Source: an uncultured Clostridia bacterium
Lineage (GTDB): Bacteria; Bacillota; Clostridia; Oscillospirales; Ruminococcaceae
NCBI GenBank assembly: GCA_947584375.1
Contig: CANPWL010000002.1
Span: 83,675-147,674, forward strand
Reading direction: 5' to 3'
DNA length: 64,000 nt
Below the pieces are notes generated by a model. That model was not told where the DNA came from. It made no database searches and worked only from the letters and a program-made list of their open reading frames with translations. Shown one piece after another: positions 1 to 10,991 of this stretch. The position numbers were made by a program, and so were the translations under genes. How positions within the stretch are numbered: the stretch's first letter is position 1; each line of letters opens with the position of its first letter.

Positions 1-600
1 AAAATCATTAAACTTGTTGAAAAAATCAATGAGTACAGAAGTGATGAAGACGCTATAAAAGAGGCTTTGCTTGGTGCACAAAAGCAAGGTCACAAGATAA
101 TTTCAGACGCTAAGGCTGAAGCGGAGGCAATTCTTAATAAGGCTCGTGAGGAGCAGGAGATTGTTTCACGTCAGAGTGCTGAAGAGTGCGACAGGATTGT
201 TCGTGAACATAAAGCTAAATGTGAAACTTTGATTAGAGAGAATACTGAAAAAACCGAATATAGAATCAAATCATCTAAAATCCAAAGTGAGCAGGAGGCT
301 GAAAATCTTGCTAAATTAAAGGTTGAGGTAACAAGGTTTAAGGCTCAGCTTACTGAATTATATAACAAGCAGTTAAAGCTTATAATGGAGCTTCCTGAAA
401 TATCTGAGGATGAAGTTGAGCAGATTATTGCTGAAAAAGAAGCCAGAGAAAAGAAGCTAGAAGAAAGCAAGGCTATAATAGATAAGGCGCAGGAGATTGC
501 GTCTCAGAGCAGCGCACAGGATAATTTTCATTATGAGGGAAATAAATATACTCCTGATGAAAGTCATTACGGAGATTTGAAATTTGGAAAAAACAATTAA
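1..600 (+). CDS. divIVA: DivIVA-family protein, 5' partial
   Basis: The reading frame is open from base 1, so the start and the N-terminal membrane-binding segment lie outside the window. The visible 199 residues are mostly charged heptad-like coiled coil (Glu/Lys/Ala rich), preceded by a segment around KLVEKINEYR and followed by a hydrophilic tail. DivIVA proteins scaffold the poles and septum in Gram-positive bacteria, and divIVA just upstream of ileS and lspA is a common Firmicutes order. ileS follows after 22 bp and is probably co-transcribed. The family call rests on coiled-coil character plus position, because the diagnostic N-terminus is not visible. Confidence 0.8.
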   Translation, partial: KIIKLVEKINEYRSDEDAIKEALLGAQKQGHKIISDAKAEAEAILNKAREEQEIVSRQSAEECDRIVREHKAKCETLIRENTEKTEYRIKSSKIQSEQEAENLAKLKVEVTRFKAQLTELYNKQLKLIMELPEISEDEVEQIIAEKEAREKKLEESKAIIDKAQEIASQSSAQDNFHYEGNKYTPDESHYGDLKFGKNN

Positions 601-622
601 TTGCTAAGGAGACTTTTTATAA

Positions 623-3418
623 ATGCCACAGGACTATAACACTTCATTAAATTTACCTAAAACTGAATTTCCCATGAGAGGAAATCTCCCAAAACGCGAG
701 CCGGAAATGCTTAAAAAGTGGGATGAAGAAAAGCTTTATGAAGATATTATAAAGAGAAATGAAGGTAAGCCGAATTACACTTTGCACGACGGACCTCCAT
801 ACGCTAACGGTGATATTCACCTAGGGACAGCATTGAACAAAGTGCTGAAAGATATTATTGTAAAATATAAGAATATGAGCGGATATCGTTCACACTATGT
901 TCCGGGCTGGGATACACACGGACTTCCTATTGAATTAAAAGCAATGAAATCTATCGGAGTAGAAAATGGAGCAATCCCGCCTGTTGAATTAAGACAGCAT
1001 TGTAAGGATTTTGCCTTGTCTTTTATGGAAAATCAAAAAAAGCAATTTAAAAGACTCGGAGTTTTAGGAGATTTTGATGATCCTTATCTTACCTTAAAGC
1101 CGGAGTTTGAAGCAAGAGAAGTTGAAGTCTTTGGTGAGTTTGCCAAAAAAGGATATGTATATAAGGGATTAAAGCCTGTCTATTGGTGTCCTGAATGTCA
1201 AACTGCTTTGGCAGAGGCTGAAATTGAGTATTCAGATGATCCATGTCAGTCTATATACGTGAAGTTTAAGGTTTCTGATGATAAAGGAATATTCACTCAA
1301 AAGGGAATAGATATAAATAAAACATTTTTTGTTATTTGGACAACTACAACATGGACACTTCCGGGTAACTTGGCTATTTGCCTTGGACCTAATTATGACT
1401 ACGCTGTTGTTGAGGCAGACAATGGCGAAAATTATGTAATGGCAGAATACCTTGTTCCTGTAACTATGCAGGCTGCAGGAATTGAAAAGTATAAGGTCAT
1501 AGCAAGATTCTTAGGAAGTGATTTGGAGGGAATCAAAACCGAGCATCCGTTTATGAACAGACCGTCCCCGATTATTCTTGGTGACCATGTTACATTGGAA
1601 AGCGGTACAGGTTGCGTTCACACAGCTCCCGGATATGGTGTTGATGACTTTGAAGTATGTAAAAAATATGATGATATAGGAATAGTTGTCGGAGTTGACG
1701 GAAAGGGAATTTTAACAAAAGACTCAGGAATGTTTGAGGGTCTGACAACGGACAATGCTAACAAGGTAATTGCAGAGCATTTAAAGAAAACAGGTGCTTT
1801 GTTTGCTGTGGTGGACATTGAGCACCAGTATCCCCATTGCTGGAGATGTAAGTCTCCTATTCTTTTCAGAGCTACCGAACAGTGGTTCTGTTCTGTTAAG
1901 AACTTCAAGGATGAAACCGTTAAAGCGATTGAAGATGTCGAGTGGATCCCGAAATGGGGAGAGGACAGAATTAAAGGAATGGTGCAGGATCGTTCTGACT
2001 GGTGTATTTCCAGACAAAGAACGTGGGGTGTTCCTATTCCGGTTGTTTATTGTAAGGATTGCGGAAAACCTATCTGTAATGATGAAACAATTAGGGCAAT
2101 TTCAAATTTGTTCAGAACTGAAGGTTCGGATGCCTGGTATATAAAAGATGCTAAGGATTTCATTCCTGAAAGTGTAAAATGTGAGTGCGGATGTTCTGAA
2201 TTTGTAAAGGAAATGGATATCTTAGATGTATGGTTTGACAGCGGAGTTACACATAAAGCTGTTTTAGAGGAAAGAGATGACCTAAACGCTCCTGCCGACT
2301 TATACCTTGAAGGTGCTGACCAATACAGAGGTTGGTTTCAGTCGTCATTATTGACATCTGTTGTCTGCAACGGTGAAGCTCCATATAAGACAGTATGTAC
2401 TCACGGTTGGGTTGTTGACGGTCAGGGAAAAACTATGCACAAATCTCTAGGAAACGGTATTGAACCGTCTGAAATTACAGATAAATACGGATCTGATATT
2501 TTAAGACTGTGGGTAGCCTCAAGCGACTATCACTCAGATATAAGAATTTCTAATGAGATTCTTGCACAGCTTTCTGATGCCTATAAGAAGATAAGAAATA
2601 CTGCAAGATTTATTTTAGGTAATTTATCAAACGCCGATAGCTTTAATATTGATAAGGACGGCGTTTCAGACGATGAATTATTTGAGCTTGATAAATGGGC
2701 ATTAGCAAAGCTTGACGAACTTATTGACAAAGTTAATGCTGCATACAACGCTTTTGATTATCATATTGTATTTCACGCAATTCACAATTTCTGTGTAATT
2801 GATATGTCTAACTTTTATCTTGATATTATAAAAGACAGGTTGTATTGTGATGATGTAAATTCTATTTCAAGAAAAGCGGCGCAGACGGCAATGTATAGAA
2901 TTCTTAGTGCTATTACCAGACTTATTGCACCGATTATGTCGTTTACAGCGGATGAGATATGGGGCTATATCCCACATTCGTCAAGTGATAATCCAAAGAG
3001 TGTATTTTTAAATGATATGCCTGATAAATCCGGCATTAATATTGACGCTGATTTTACTGCTAAGTGGGATTTGATTGTCGCACTAAGAGAGGATGTTAAG
3101 AAAGCACTTGAAATAAAAAGAGCAGATAAGATTATTGGTAAATCTTTAGAAGCTGACGTTATTTTATATGCAGATGGAGATATAAAAAAGGCTATTTCTG
3201 AATTTGTAGATGAACTTCCTGAAACTTTTATTGTTTCAAAAGTTGAGCTTAAAGACGGTAATGGTGAATTTAAGGGCGATCTTAATGATGTAACGATTGA
3301 CGTAATAAAAGCAACAGGTGAAAAATGTGAAAGATGTTGGAAGTTTTCAAATACCGTCGGAACACATGACGATCATCCTACACTTTGTGACAGATGTTAC
3401 AATGTTATTTCTAAATAA
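623..3418 (+). CDS. ileS: Isoleucyl-tRNA synthetase
   Basis: Class I aminoacyl-tRNA synthetase that charges tRNA-Ile with isoleucine in the cytosol. At 931 residues it has full bacterial length. The HIGH-type motif is seen as HLGT near residues 66-69 after PPYANGDI, and a KMSKS-type loop as MHKSLGNG near residue 605. The central part carries the CP1 editing region with TTTTWTLPGN. A C-terminal zinc ribbon (CERCW and CDRC, about residues 900-925) is present, as in bacterial-type IleRS. The start is an ATG behind AAGGAG. A strong hairpin terminator follows at once. Confidence 0.98.
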   Translation: MPQDYNTSLNLPKTEFPMRGNLPKREPEMLKKWDEEKLYEDIIKRNEGKPNYTLHDGPPYANGDIHLGTALNKVLKDIIVKYKNMSGYRSHYVPGWDTHGLPIELKAMKSIGVENGAIPPVELRQHCKDFALSFMENQKKQFKRLGVLGDFDDPYLTLKPEFEAREVEVFGEFAKKGYVYKGLKPVYWCPECQTALAEAEIEYSDDPCQSIYVKFKVSDDKGIFTQKGIDINKTFFVIWTTTTWTLPGNLAICLGPNYDYAVVEADNGENYVMAEYLVPVTMQAAGIEKYKVIARFLGSDLEGIKTEHPFMNRPSPIILGDHVTLESGTGCVHTAPGYGVDDFEVCKKYDDIGIVVGVDGKGILTKDSGMFEGLTTDNANKVIAEHLKKTGALFAVVDIEHQYPHCWRCKSPILFRATEQWFCSVKNFKDETVKAIEDVEWIPKWGEDRIKGMVQDRSDWCISRQRTWGVPIPVVYCKDCGKPICNDETIRAISNLFRTEGSDAWYIKDAKDFIPESVKCECGCSEFVKEMDILDVWFDSGVTHKAVLEERDDLNAPADLYLEGADQYRGWFQSSLLTSVVCNGEAPYKTVCTHGWVVDGQGKTMHKSLGNGIEPSEITDKYGSDILRLWVASSDYHSDIRISNEILAQLSDAYKKIRNTARFILGNLSNADSFNIDKDGVSDDELFELDKWALAKLDELIDKVNAAYNAFDYHIVFHAIHNFCVIDMSNFYLDIIKDRLYCDDVNSISRKAAQTAMYRILSAITRLIAPIMSFTADEIWGYIPHSSSDNPKSVFLNDMPDKSGINIDADFTAKWDLIVALREDVKKALEIKRADKIIGKSLEADVILYADGDIKKAISEFVDELPETFIVSKVELKDGNGEFKGDLNDVTIDVIKATGEKCERCWKFSNTVGTHDDHPTLCDRCYNVISK

Positions 3419-3430
3419 TAATTATTTGCG

Positions 3431-3467
3431 TAAGTTGTCAGATTATTTTGACAACTTATGTTTTATT
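3431..3467 (+). terminator. Rho-independent terminator after ileS
   Basis: A perfect 10-bp stem (TAAGTTGTCA / TGACAACTTA, loop of 8) is followed by TGTTTTATT. It closes the divIVA-ileS unit. Confidence 0.85.
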
Positions 3468-3485
3468 AAAATTATTTGTGAATAT

Positions 3486-3515
3486 TTGACTTTATGTATA
3501 ATTTATTCCTATAAG
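3486..3515 (+). promoter_or_regulatory. Possible sigma-A promoter for lspA-rluD
   Basis: TTGACT and TATAAG are separated by 18 nt, between the ileS terminator and lspA. The -10 is imperfect, so this is tentative. Confidence 0.4.
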
Positions 3516-3581
3516 GACATAAATTATCAAATTTATAACAGATTGTGATTTATGTTATTTCAATTTAGAATGGAGCTTTAA

Positions 3582-4205
3582 ATGATTTTCATATCGCTTA
3601 TACTGGTTGTTTTACTTGTTTTGACAGATCAGGCTATTAAATATTTTGTTATTTCAGATATTGATTTGTATGAAACATTTTATACTTTCAAAATCGGAGG
3701 ACATGACCTGTTCAGTATAACTCACGTCAGAAATAAGGGTGCGGCATGGAGTATTTTAGAGGGTAAAACTGTTTTACTTATTGTCATTGCCGCTATTGCA
3801 ATTTTTCTTGTTTTATTTCTAATTGCGTCAGGGCGTTTTAAGCTGAAATTTGAAGTTGTTATGCTGTCATTTATTATGGCAGGAGGAATAGGAAACCTTA
3901 TAGATCGAATAAAATACAAAGAGGTCATTGATTATATTCGCACAGACTTTTTAGATTTTCCGATATTTAATTTTGCTGATATATGTGTTGTGGTCGGTGC
4001 AATCGGATTCTGTATTTCATATTTGTTTATTGAAACAATTAAAAATCGTAAAAAACGTGCTGTTGTGTTAGGAGCTTTAGGAGATACAGAAAGTGAAGTT
4101 GTAAATTCAAATGAAGTAGATATACTTACAGAACTGTCTGCCGTGTCTGATGAAGAAACAATCGTCAGTGAGAATTCTGAGGATAACAAAAATGAAAAAT
4201 CTTAA
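3582..4205 (+). CDS. lspA: Lipoprotein signal peptidase (signal peptidase II)
   Basis: Membrane aspartyl protease that removes signal peptides from diacylglyceryl-modified prolipoproteins. Four hydrophobic helices are visible. The conserved motifs are LTDQAIKYFV near the N-terminus, GGIGNLIDRI near residue 105 and FNFADICVVVG near residue 130, which supply the two catalytic aspartates. At 207 residues it is roughly 45 longer than usual, owing to an acidic Ser/Glu-rich C-terminal tail after the last helix. The gene overlaps the start of the next one by 14 bases. Confidence 0.95.
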   Translation: MIFISLILVVLLVLTDQAIKYFVISDIDLYETFYTFKIGGHDLFSITHVRNKGAAWSILEGKTVLLIVIAAIAIFLVLFLIASGRFKLKFEVVMLSFIMAGGIGNLIDRIKYKEVIDYIRTDFLDFPIFNFADICVVVGAIGFCISYLFIETIKNRKKRAVVLGALGDTESEVVNSNEVDILTELSAVSDEETIVSENSEDNKNEKS

Positions 4206-5097
4206 GCTTTATGTTTCTAATGAAACTTCAGGTGTTAGAATTGATAAATGGCTGTCAGAAAATATAGATGAATTATCAAGAGCTTCAGTTCAAAAGCTTC
4301 TCAAAGATAATAATATTCTTATTAACTCTAAAGCTGTGAATAAGAATTATAAGCTGCGAACTGGTGATGTAATAGATATAAACATTCCTGAACCCATTGA
4401 ACTTGATGCGCATCCGCAAAATATTCCTATTGACATTGTATATGAAGATAATGATTTGCTGGTTGTAAATAAACCAAAGGGTATGGTCGTTCATCCGGCG
4501 GCAGGAAATCCTGACGGCACTCTTGTAAATGCTCTTTTGTATCATTGTAAAGGACGTCTTTCAAGCATTAACGGAGTAATAAGACCGGGTATTGTGCATA
4601 GAATAGATAAATATACAAGCGGTCTTTTAATTGTAGCCAAAACGGATAAAGCACATACGAATTTGGCTGCACAGATCAAGGAACATTCATTTACCAGAGA
4701 ATACATGGGAGTAGTATGCGGGCGAATGAATATTGAAGATGGGACGGTAGATGCTCCTATCGGCAGACATAAGCTTAATCGAAAAAAGATGACAGTTACT
4801 GATACTAATTCGAAGAATGCAATTACTCATTATAAGGTTTTAGAGACTTTTGATAAATACTCATTACTTAATTTTACACTTGAAACAGGAAGAACTCATC
4901 AGATAAGAGTTCACATGTCATACATAGGACATCCTATTTTAGGTGATGATGTGTATGGTAAGGCTTTTAAAGGAATAGACGGGCAATGCCTTCACGCTAA
5001 AAAGATAGGGTTTGTTCACCCATCAACAGGGGAGTATATGGAATTTGACAGCGAACTTCCTGAATATTTTTTAAAAATACTGAAAAAGGTAAGATAA
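4192..5097 (+). CDS. rluD: RluA/RluD-family 23S rRNA pseudouridine synthase
   Basis: Isomerises uridine to pseudouridine in rRNA. An N-terminal S4-like RNA-binding domain (about residues 1-60, with the RIDKWLSEN start) precedes the catalytic domain. HRIDKYTSGL near residue 135 holds the catalytic aspartate, and the family motif ETGRTHQIRVH follows. The ATG at 4192 is preceded by GAGG and gives the usual N-terminus; a longer reading from 4150 would add an unsupported 14 residues. It is translationally coupled to lspA, a conserved neighbour. Exact rRNA target specificity (RluD against another RluA member) cannot be told from sequence alone. Confidence 0.93.
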   Translation: MKNLKLYVSNETSGVRIDKWLSENIDELSRASVQKLLKDNNILINSKAVNKNYKLRTGDVIDINIPEPIELDAHPQNIPIDIVYEDNDLLVVNKPKGMVVHPAAGNPDGTLVNALLYHCKGRLSSINGVIRPGIVHRIDKYTSGLLIVAKTDKAHTNLAAQIKEHSFTREYMGVVCGRMNIEDGTVDAPIGRHKLNRKKMTVTDTNSKNAITHYKVLETFDKYSLLNFTLETGRTHQIRVHMSYIGHPILGDDVYGKAFKGIDGQCLHAKKIGFVHPSTGEYMEFDSELPEYFLKILKKVR

Positions 5098-5101
5098 ATA
5101 T

Positions 5102-5914
5102 ATGTTTGAAGATATATCAAAGGTATTGTTGATTACAGATATGGACGGAACTTTTCTCCCTACTGATAAAATTCCGTCTAAGGGAAATTTAGATGCAATA
5201 AAAAGATTTCAAAATGCCGGAGGTAAATTTACAATAGCCACCGGGCGTGCCCATCAGGCGACTTCTCAATATTTTGAATATTTTAATGTAAATTTTCCTA
5301 TGATAATGTTCAATGGCGGTATGATATTTGATATTGAAAGTGAAAAATCGATATTTGATATTTATGTTCCGAGGATTGCTAAGGAAATCACTGTTGATAT
5401 ATTAAATAATTTTCCTGATATAGGCTGCGAGATTTTAACGGATAAGGTTAATGTTATAAATTTAAACGATACAGAAAAAAATCATATAAAAATCTGCAAG
5501 GTGATTCCTAATTTTACTGATGTGGATAATGTAGATAATAAATGGTATAAGGTTTTATTCGCTGACACGAAAGAAAATTTGGATATAGTTGAAGAATATG
5601 TAAATCAGCAGAATTTTTCAGGCGTTGACTTTGTTAGAAGCGATATAAACTACTTTGAAATCCTTCCGCAGGAAAATTCAAAGGGTTCTGCCCTTAGAGC
5701 TATGAGAAAACTATGCAGTATTGAAGATTATACAATAGTTGCAGTGGGAGATTATAATAACGATATAGAGATGCTGAAAGAAGCAGATATAGGTGTTTGT
5801 CCTGCTAATGCAGTTGAAGCTGTGAAAAATGTTGCTGATTTAGTACTTACAGAATCATGCGATGAAAATGCTATCGCAGCAGTGATAGATTATATATTTT
5901 CAAAAGTAAATTAA
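5102..5914 (+). CDS. Cof-type HAD-superfamily phosphatase
   Basis: Cytosolic haloacid-dehalogenase-type phosphatase with a C2B cap. Motif I is ITDMDGTFLP at residues 10-20 (nucleophile and acid/base Asp). Motif IV is VAVGDYNNDIEML near residue 215, with an upstream Lys in KGSALRAM. At 270 residues it is typical of the Cof subfamily, which acts on sugar phosphates, FMN or pyridoxal phosphate. The substrate cannot be predicted. It starts 4 bp after the pseudouridine synthase, and the split transketolase follows 17 bp later. Confidence 0.92.
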   Translation: MFEDISKVLLITDMDGTFLPTDKIPSKGNLDAIKRFQNAGGKFTIATGRAHQATSQYFEYFNVNFPMIMFNGGMIFDIESEKSIFDIYVPRIAKEITVDILNNFPDIGCEILTDKVNVINLNDTEKNHIKICKVIPNFTDVDNVDNKWYKVLFADTKENLDIVEEYVNQQNFSGVDFVRSDINYFEILPQENSKGSALRAMRKLCSIEDYTIVAVGDYNNDIEMLKEADIGVCPANAVEAVKNVADLVLTESCDENAIAAVIDYIFSKVN

Positions 5915-5931
5915 TCTGGAGGATTGATAAA

Positions 5932-6771
5932 ATGGACGCTACAATCAAAAAGAAGCTTGAAATCCAAGCATGCAAAATTCGTATGGGTATAATTGAAGGC
6001 GTTTACAATGCAAAATCCGGTCATCCGGGCGGATCTTTGTCAATTGCAGATACATTGACATATCTTTATTTTGCAAAGATGAATGTTGACCCGAAAAATC
6101 CTGATATGGAGGATAGAGACAGGCTTGTTCTTTCAAAGGGACACACAGCGCCTGCACTTTATTCAACACTTGCCAATAAGGGATTTTTTGAACTTGACGA
6201 GCTTAAATCACTAAGACATATAGGCGCATTGCTTCAGGGACATCCTTGTATTCATATACCGGGTGTTGATATGTCTTCAGGTTCATTGGGGCAGGGGATT
6301 TCTGCGGCATGTGGTATGGCGTTAAGCGGAAAGATTTCAAATGCTCCTTATAAGGTATATACAATTCTCGGTGATGGCGAAATTGAGGAAGGTCAGGTAT
6401 GGGAGGCTGCAATGTTTGCCGCACATAAGGAACTTGATAACCTTGTAGCAATTGTAGATAACAACGGCTTGCAGATTGATGGTGCTATTGAGGACGTATG
6501 CTCACCTTATCCAATCAAGGAAAAATTTGAGGCATTTGGCTGGCATGTTATTGAAGCTGATGCACATGATTTTGATAAACTTGAAGATGCTTTTGACGAG
6601 GCAGAAAAAATTATGAAACAGCCTGTTGCTATTATTCAAAAGAGTATTAAGGGAAAAGGTGTTTCATTTATGGAAAATCAGGTTTCCTGGCATGGTTCCG
6701 CTCCTAATGCCGAGCAATATAATCAGGCTATGGATGAACTTAATAATACTTTAAAGTCATTAGAGGCTTAA
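5932..6771 (+). CDS. Transketolase, N-terminal (ThDP-binding) subunit
   Basis: First half of a two-gene transketolase in the non-oxidative pentose phosphate pathway. The 279 residues cover the pyrophosphate-binding domain: GHPGGSLS near the N-terminus, GSLGQGISAACGMA near residue 117, and the ThDP motif GDGEIEEGQVWEA near residue 147 ending in an NNGLQIDG block. Splitting into two adjacent genes is normal in Clostridia and is not a frameshift. The start follows TGGAGG, and the partner subunit begins 57 bp downstream. Confidence 0.96.
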   Translation: MDATIKKKLEIQACKIRMGIIEGVYNAKSGHPGGSLSIADTLTYLYFAKMNVDPKNPDMEDRDRLVLSKGHTAPALYSTLANKGFFELDELKSLRHIGALLQGHPCIHIPGVDMSSGSLGQGISAACGMALSGKISNAPYKVYTILGDGEIEEGQVWEAAMFAAHKELDNLVAIVDNNGLQIDGAIEDVCSPYPIKEKFEAFGWHVIEADAHDFDKLEDAFDEAEKIMKQPVAIIQKSIKGKGVSFMENQVSWHGSAPNAEQYNQAMDELNNTLKSLEA

Positions 6772-6791
6772 TGAAACGATACAAAATATCG

Positions 6792-6817
6792 AAAGGAGGA
6801 TTGCTCCTGACGGAGCA
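6792..6817 (+). promoter_or_regulatory. SD-hairpin leader of the transketolase C-subunit
   Basis: A strong AAAGGAGGA at 6792-6800 lies 28 nt from the ATG at 6829. Between them is a TGCTCC-TGAC-GGAGCA hairpin (6802-6817). The 5' arm CTCC could pair with the upstream GGAG or with the downstream GGAGC, which itself sits 12 nt before the ATG. This is one of seven such leaders in the window. Confidence 0.7.
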
Positions 6818-6828
6818 TAAAATATACT

Positions 6829-7773
6829 ATGAGCGATATAATCAAAAAGGCTACTAGAGAAAGCTATGGAGAAGCTTTAGCTGAACTGGCAGATAAGTAT
6901 GATAATTTATATGTTTTTGACGCTGATCTTGCGGCTGCTACTAAGACAGGGATATTTAAGAAAAAATATCCAGAGAGGTTTTTTGACTGTGGTATTGCTG
7001 AAGCGAATATGATGGGTGTTGCCGCAGGAATGGCTGCAACAGGTAAAATCCCTTTTGCATCTACATTTGCAATGTTTGCCGCTGGCAGAGCATATGAAAT
7101 TGTGAGAAATACTATTGGCTATCCTCATCTCAATGTAAAAATCGGAGCTACACATGCAGGAATTTCAGTCGGTGAGGACGGTGCAACTCACCAGTGCAAT
7201 GAGGACATTGCCCTTATGAGAACGATTCCGGGAATGACTATTATTAATCCTGCTGATGATGTTGAAGCAAGAGCCGCGGTTGAAGCTGCAATTCTTCACG
7301 ATGGACCGGTTTATCTGAGGTTTGGACGTCTTGCTGCACCTGTGTTTAATGATAAACAGACTTATAAGTTTGAGCTTGGTAAGGGAATTAAGCTGACAGA
7401 AGGAGATGATATAGCAATTATTGCAACTGGTCTTATGGTTTCAGAAGCACTTACTGCCGCTGAGGAACTTAAAAAAGACGGTATTAATGCAAGAGTTATC
7501 AATATTCATACAATTAAACCTATTGATAAGGATATTATCCTTGAGGCTGCTAAGGATACGGGACTTCTTCTCACTGTTGAGGAACACAGTGTTATAGGAG
7601 GACTTGGTTCAGCAGTTTGCGATGTTGTATCTGAGAGTCTGCCTACAAGGGTAATTAAAATTGGCGTTAATGATGAGTTTGGTCACTCAGGTCCTGCTGT
7701 TGATTTGCTGAAAGAGTTCGGTTTATCATCTGAAAATATTGTTAAGACTGCTAAAGAGGCAATTATGAAATAA
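6829..7773 (+). CDS. Transketolase, C-terminal subunit
   Basis: Second half of the split transketolase, pairing with the protein at 5932-6771. The 314 residues contain the pyrimidine-binding domain (CGIAEANMMGVAAGMA near residue 64, GATHQCNEDIALMR near residue 119) and the C-terminal swivel domain (EEHSVIGGLGSA near residue 262). Length and motif order match the family. Translation starts at an ATG unusually far from its Shine-Dalgarno, across a hairpin. A terminator follows at 7816. Confidence 0.96.
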   Translation: MSDIIKKATRESYGEALAELADKYDNLYVFDADLAAATKTGIFKKKYPERFFDCGIAEANMMGVAAGMAATGKIPFASTFAMFAAGRAYEIVRNTIGYPHLNVKIGATHAGISVGEDGATHQCNEDIALMRTIPGMTIINPADDVEARAAVEAAILHDGPVYLRFGRLAAPVFNDKQTYKFELGKGIKLTEGDDIAIIATGLMVSEALTAAEELKKDGINARVINIHTIKPIDKDIILEAAKDTGLLLTVEEHSVIGGLGSAVCDVVSESLPTRVIKIGVNDEFGHSGPAVDLLKEFGLSSENIVKTAKEAIMK

Positions 7774-7815
7774 TAGTTATAGTCTTAATAAATTGTATAA
7801 TTTGTTAGTTTTTTA

Positions 7816-7849
7816 TTAGGGGAAGTTCTATGTTAGTAGCTTCCCCTAA
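7816..7849 (+). terminator. Hairpin terminator after transketolase
   Basis: A 10-bp perfect stem (TTAGGGGAAG / CTTCCCCTAA) with a 14-nt loop. The downstream tract is AT-rich but not a clean U-run. Confidence 0.6.
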
Positions 7850-7968
7850 AATATTATTATAAAAAATATAAACCGGTTGATCTCACTTTTATAGTTTTTT
7901 CACTCTTTTCACGATCTTGAATATAATAGGTTATCAAATATTTAATTCAGACGAAAGGAGTAAAGGAA

Positions 7969-8607
7969 TTGAGAACTAAACGCAAAAGGAGAAAATCAAA
8001 TAAAAAGAGGAATATTTCGCTTTCAATTCTTATTTGCTTAGTTATAACATTACTTTTTGCACTTAATCATGAACTTAAAATGAAACTTCGGGATATAGCG
8101 GTTTATAAGTGTAAAAACAGTGCAACTGATATGATTAACGAATCCATACAGAATACATTAGATGATTTAGATTTTACATATAACGATTTAGTGGAAATAA
8201 ATAAAAATTCGGAAAATGAAATTACATCAGTGTCTTGTAGTTCATCAAAAATCAATAGTTTGAAAACAGATATTTCTGATGAAATTAATAAAGGCTTTGA
8301 AAATCAGGACAAAAATGGATTTAGTATTGCTCTAGGAACAATTTCAGGTATTAATCTTTTCAGCGGAGTAGGTCCTGAAATAACCATACATTTTGAAAAA
8401 GAGGGAAGCGTTAAAACAAACATTAAAAGCTCATTTTCAAGTGCGGGAATTAATCAGACATTACATAGAATTTATATAGAAGTAAGTTCAGATATAGTAG
8501 CAGTTGCAGCTGCCGGAACATATAAATCCAACGTAAAAACTGAATTTTTACTTGCTGAAACTGTTATTGTGGGAGAAATTCCGGAAAGATATGCTTCAAT
8601 ATCTTAA
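7969..8607 (+). CDS. yunB: Sporulation protein YunB
   Basis: The 212-residue protein has a very basic N-terminus (RTKRKRRKSNKKR), one membrane segment at about residues 17-32, and an extracytoplasmic domain ending VGEIPERYASIS. Order and motifs (GLNxxSGxGP-like GINLFSGVGPEITIHFE, INQTLHRIYIEV) match YunB, a protein of the mother-cell sporulation programme whose biochemical role is unclear. The start is a TTG behind GAAAGGAGTAAAGGAA. A single gene flanked by terminator-like and promoter sequences, it probably forms its own sporulation-controlled unit. Confidence 0.85.
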   Translation: MRTKRKRRKSNKKRNISLSILICLVITLLFALNHELKMKLRDIAVYKCKNSATDMINESIQNTLDDLDFTYNDLVEINKNSENEITSVSCSSSKINSLKTDISDEINKGFENQDKNGFSIALGTISGINLFSGVGPEITIHFEKEGSVKTNIKSSFSSAGINQTLHRIYIEVSSDIVAVAAAGTYKSNVKTEFLLAETVIVGEIPERYASIS

Positions 8608-8655
8608 AAAATTAAGAAATATTGTTAAAATTACTAGCTTTATTATTGTAAAATG

Positions 8656-8664
8656 TGGTATAAT
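8656..8664 (+). promoter_or_regulatory. Extended -10 promoter for ligA
   Basis: TGG followed directly by TATAAT, 29 bp before the ligA ATG. No convincing -35 is visible, as is usual for extended -10 promoters. Confidence 0.55.
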
Positions 8665-8683
8665 ATAATTGTATATTTTTTAG

Positions 8684-10670
<1,987 letters not shown>

Positions 10671-10672
<2 letters not shown>

Positions 10673-10695
10673 GAAGGAGGTAAGCCCTAAGGGGT
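10671..10695 (+). promoter_or_regulatory. SD-hairpin leader of gatC
   Basis: AAGAAGGAGG ends at 10680. It is followed by GCCC-TAAG-GGGT (10684-10695), a short four-pair stem whose 3' arm GGGG lies 12 nt before the ATG at 10707. The layout is that of the other SD-hairpin leaders, but the stem is the weakest of the set. Confidence 0.5.
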
Positions 10696-10706
10696 ATTGA
10701 TTGAAA

Positions 10707-10979
10707 ATGAACATTGAAATTAAACACATTGCAAAACTTGCAAGACTTCGTATTGAAGACGAGGAGCTTAAAAAATTTGAAAAAGATATGCAGGGAATAG
10801 TCGAGATGGTTGAAAATCTTCCCAGTGACATAAAGGACGAGCCTTTGCTTGACCCTGAAAACTCAATGAAGCTCAGAGAGGATAAGGTCAGAGAAAATAA
10901 ATATTCAAGAGATGAACTTACAAAGAATGCACCTCATGTTACAGCAGGCTGCCTTGTGGTTCCAAAGACGGTAGAATAG
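10707..10979 (+). CDS. gatC: Asp-tRNA(Asn)/Glu-tRNA(Gln) amidotransferase subunit C
   Basis: Small stabilising subunit of the GatCAB complex, which transamidates misacylated Glu-tRNA(Gln) and Asp-tRNA(Asn). The 90 residues show the family signature: IKHIAKLARLRIEDEEL at the N-terminus and a C-terminal stretch ending APHVTAGCLVVPKTVE. An upstream in-frame TTG at 10701 is an alternative start. gatA begins 12 bp later and gatB 18 bp after that, so the three subunits are made from one operon. Confidence 0.95.
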   Translation: MNIEIKHIAKLARLRIEDEELKKFEKDMQGIVEMVENLPSDIKDEPLLDPENSMKLREDKVRENKYSRDELTKNAPHVTAGCLVVPKTVE

Positions 10980-10991
10980 GAGGGCATATAT

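Noticed and set aside
1618..1908. Antisense frames inside ileS, mutS2, dxs and other large genes
   Set aside because: They have no SD, no recognisable domain, and mirror the codons of the real genes.
5932..7773. Transketolase seemed broken into two frames
   Set aside because: The two halves are separate genes with their own starts and SDs; this is the normal clostridial split transketolase.
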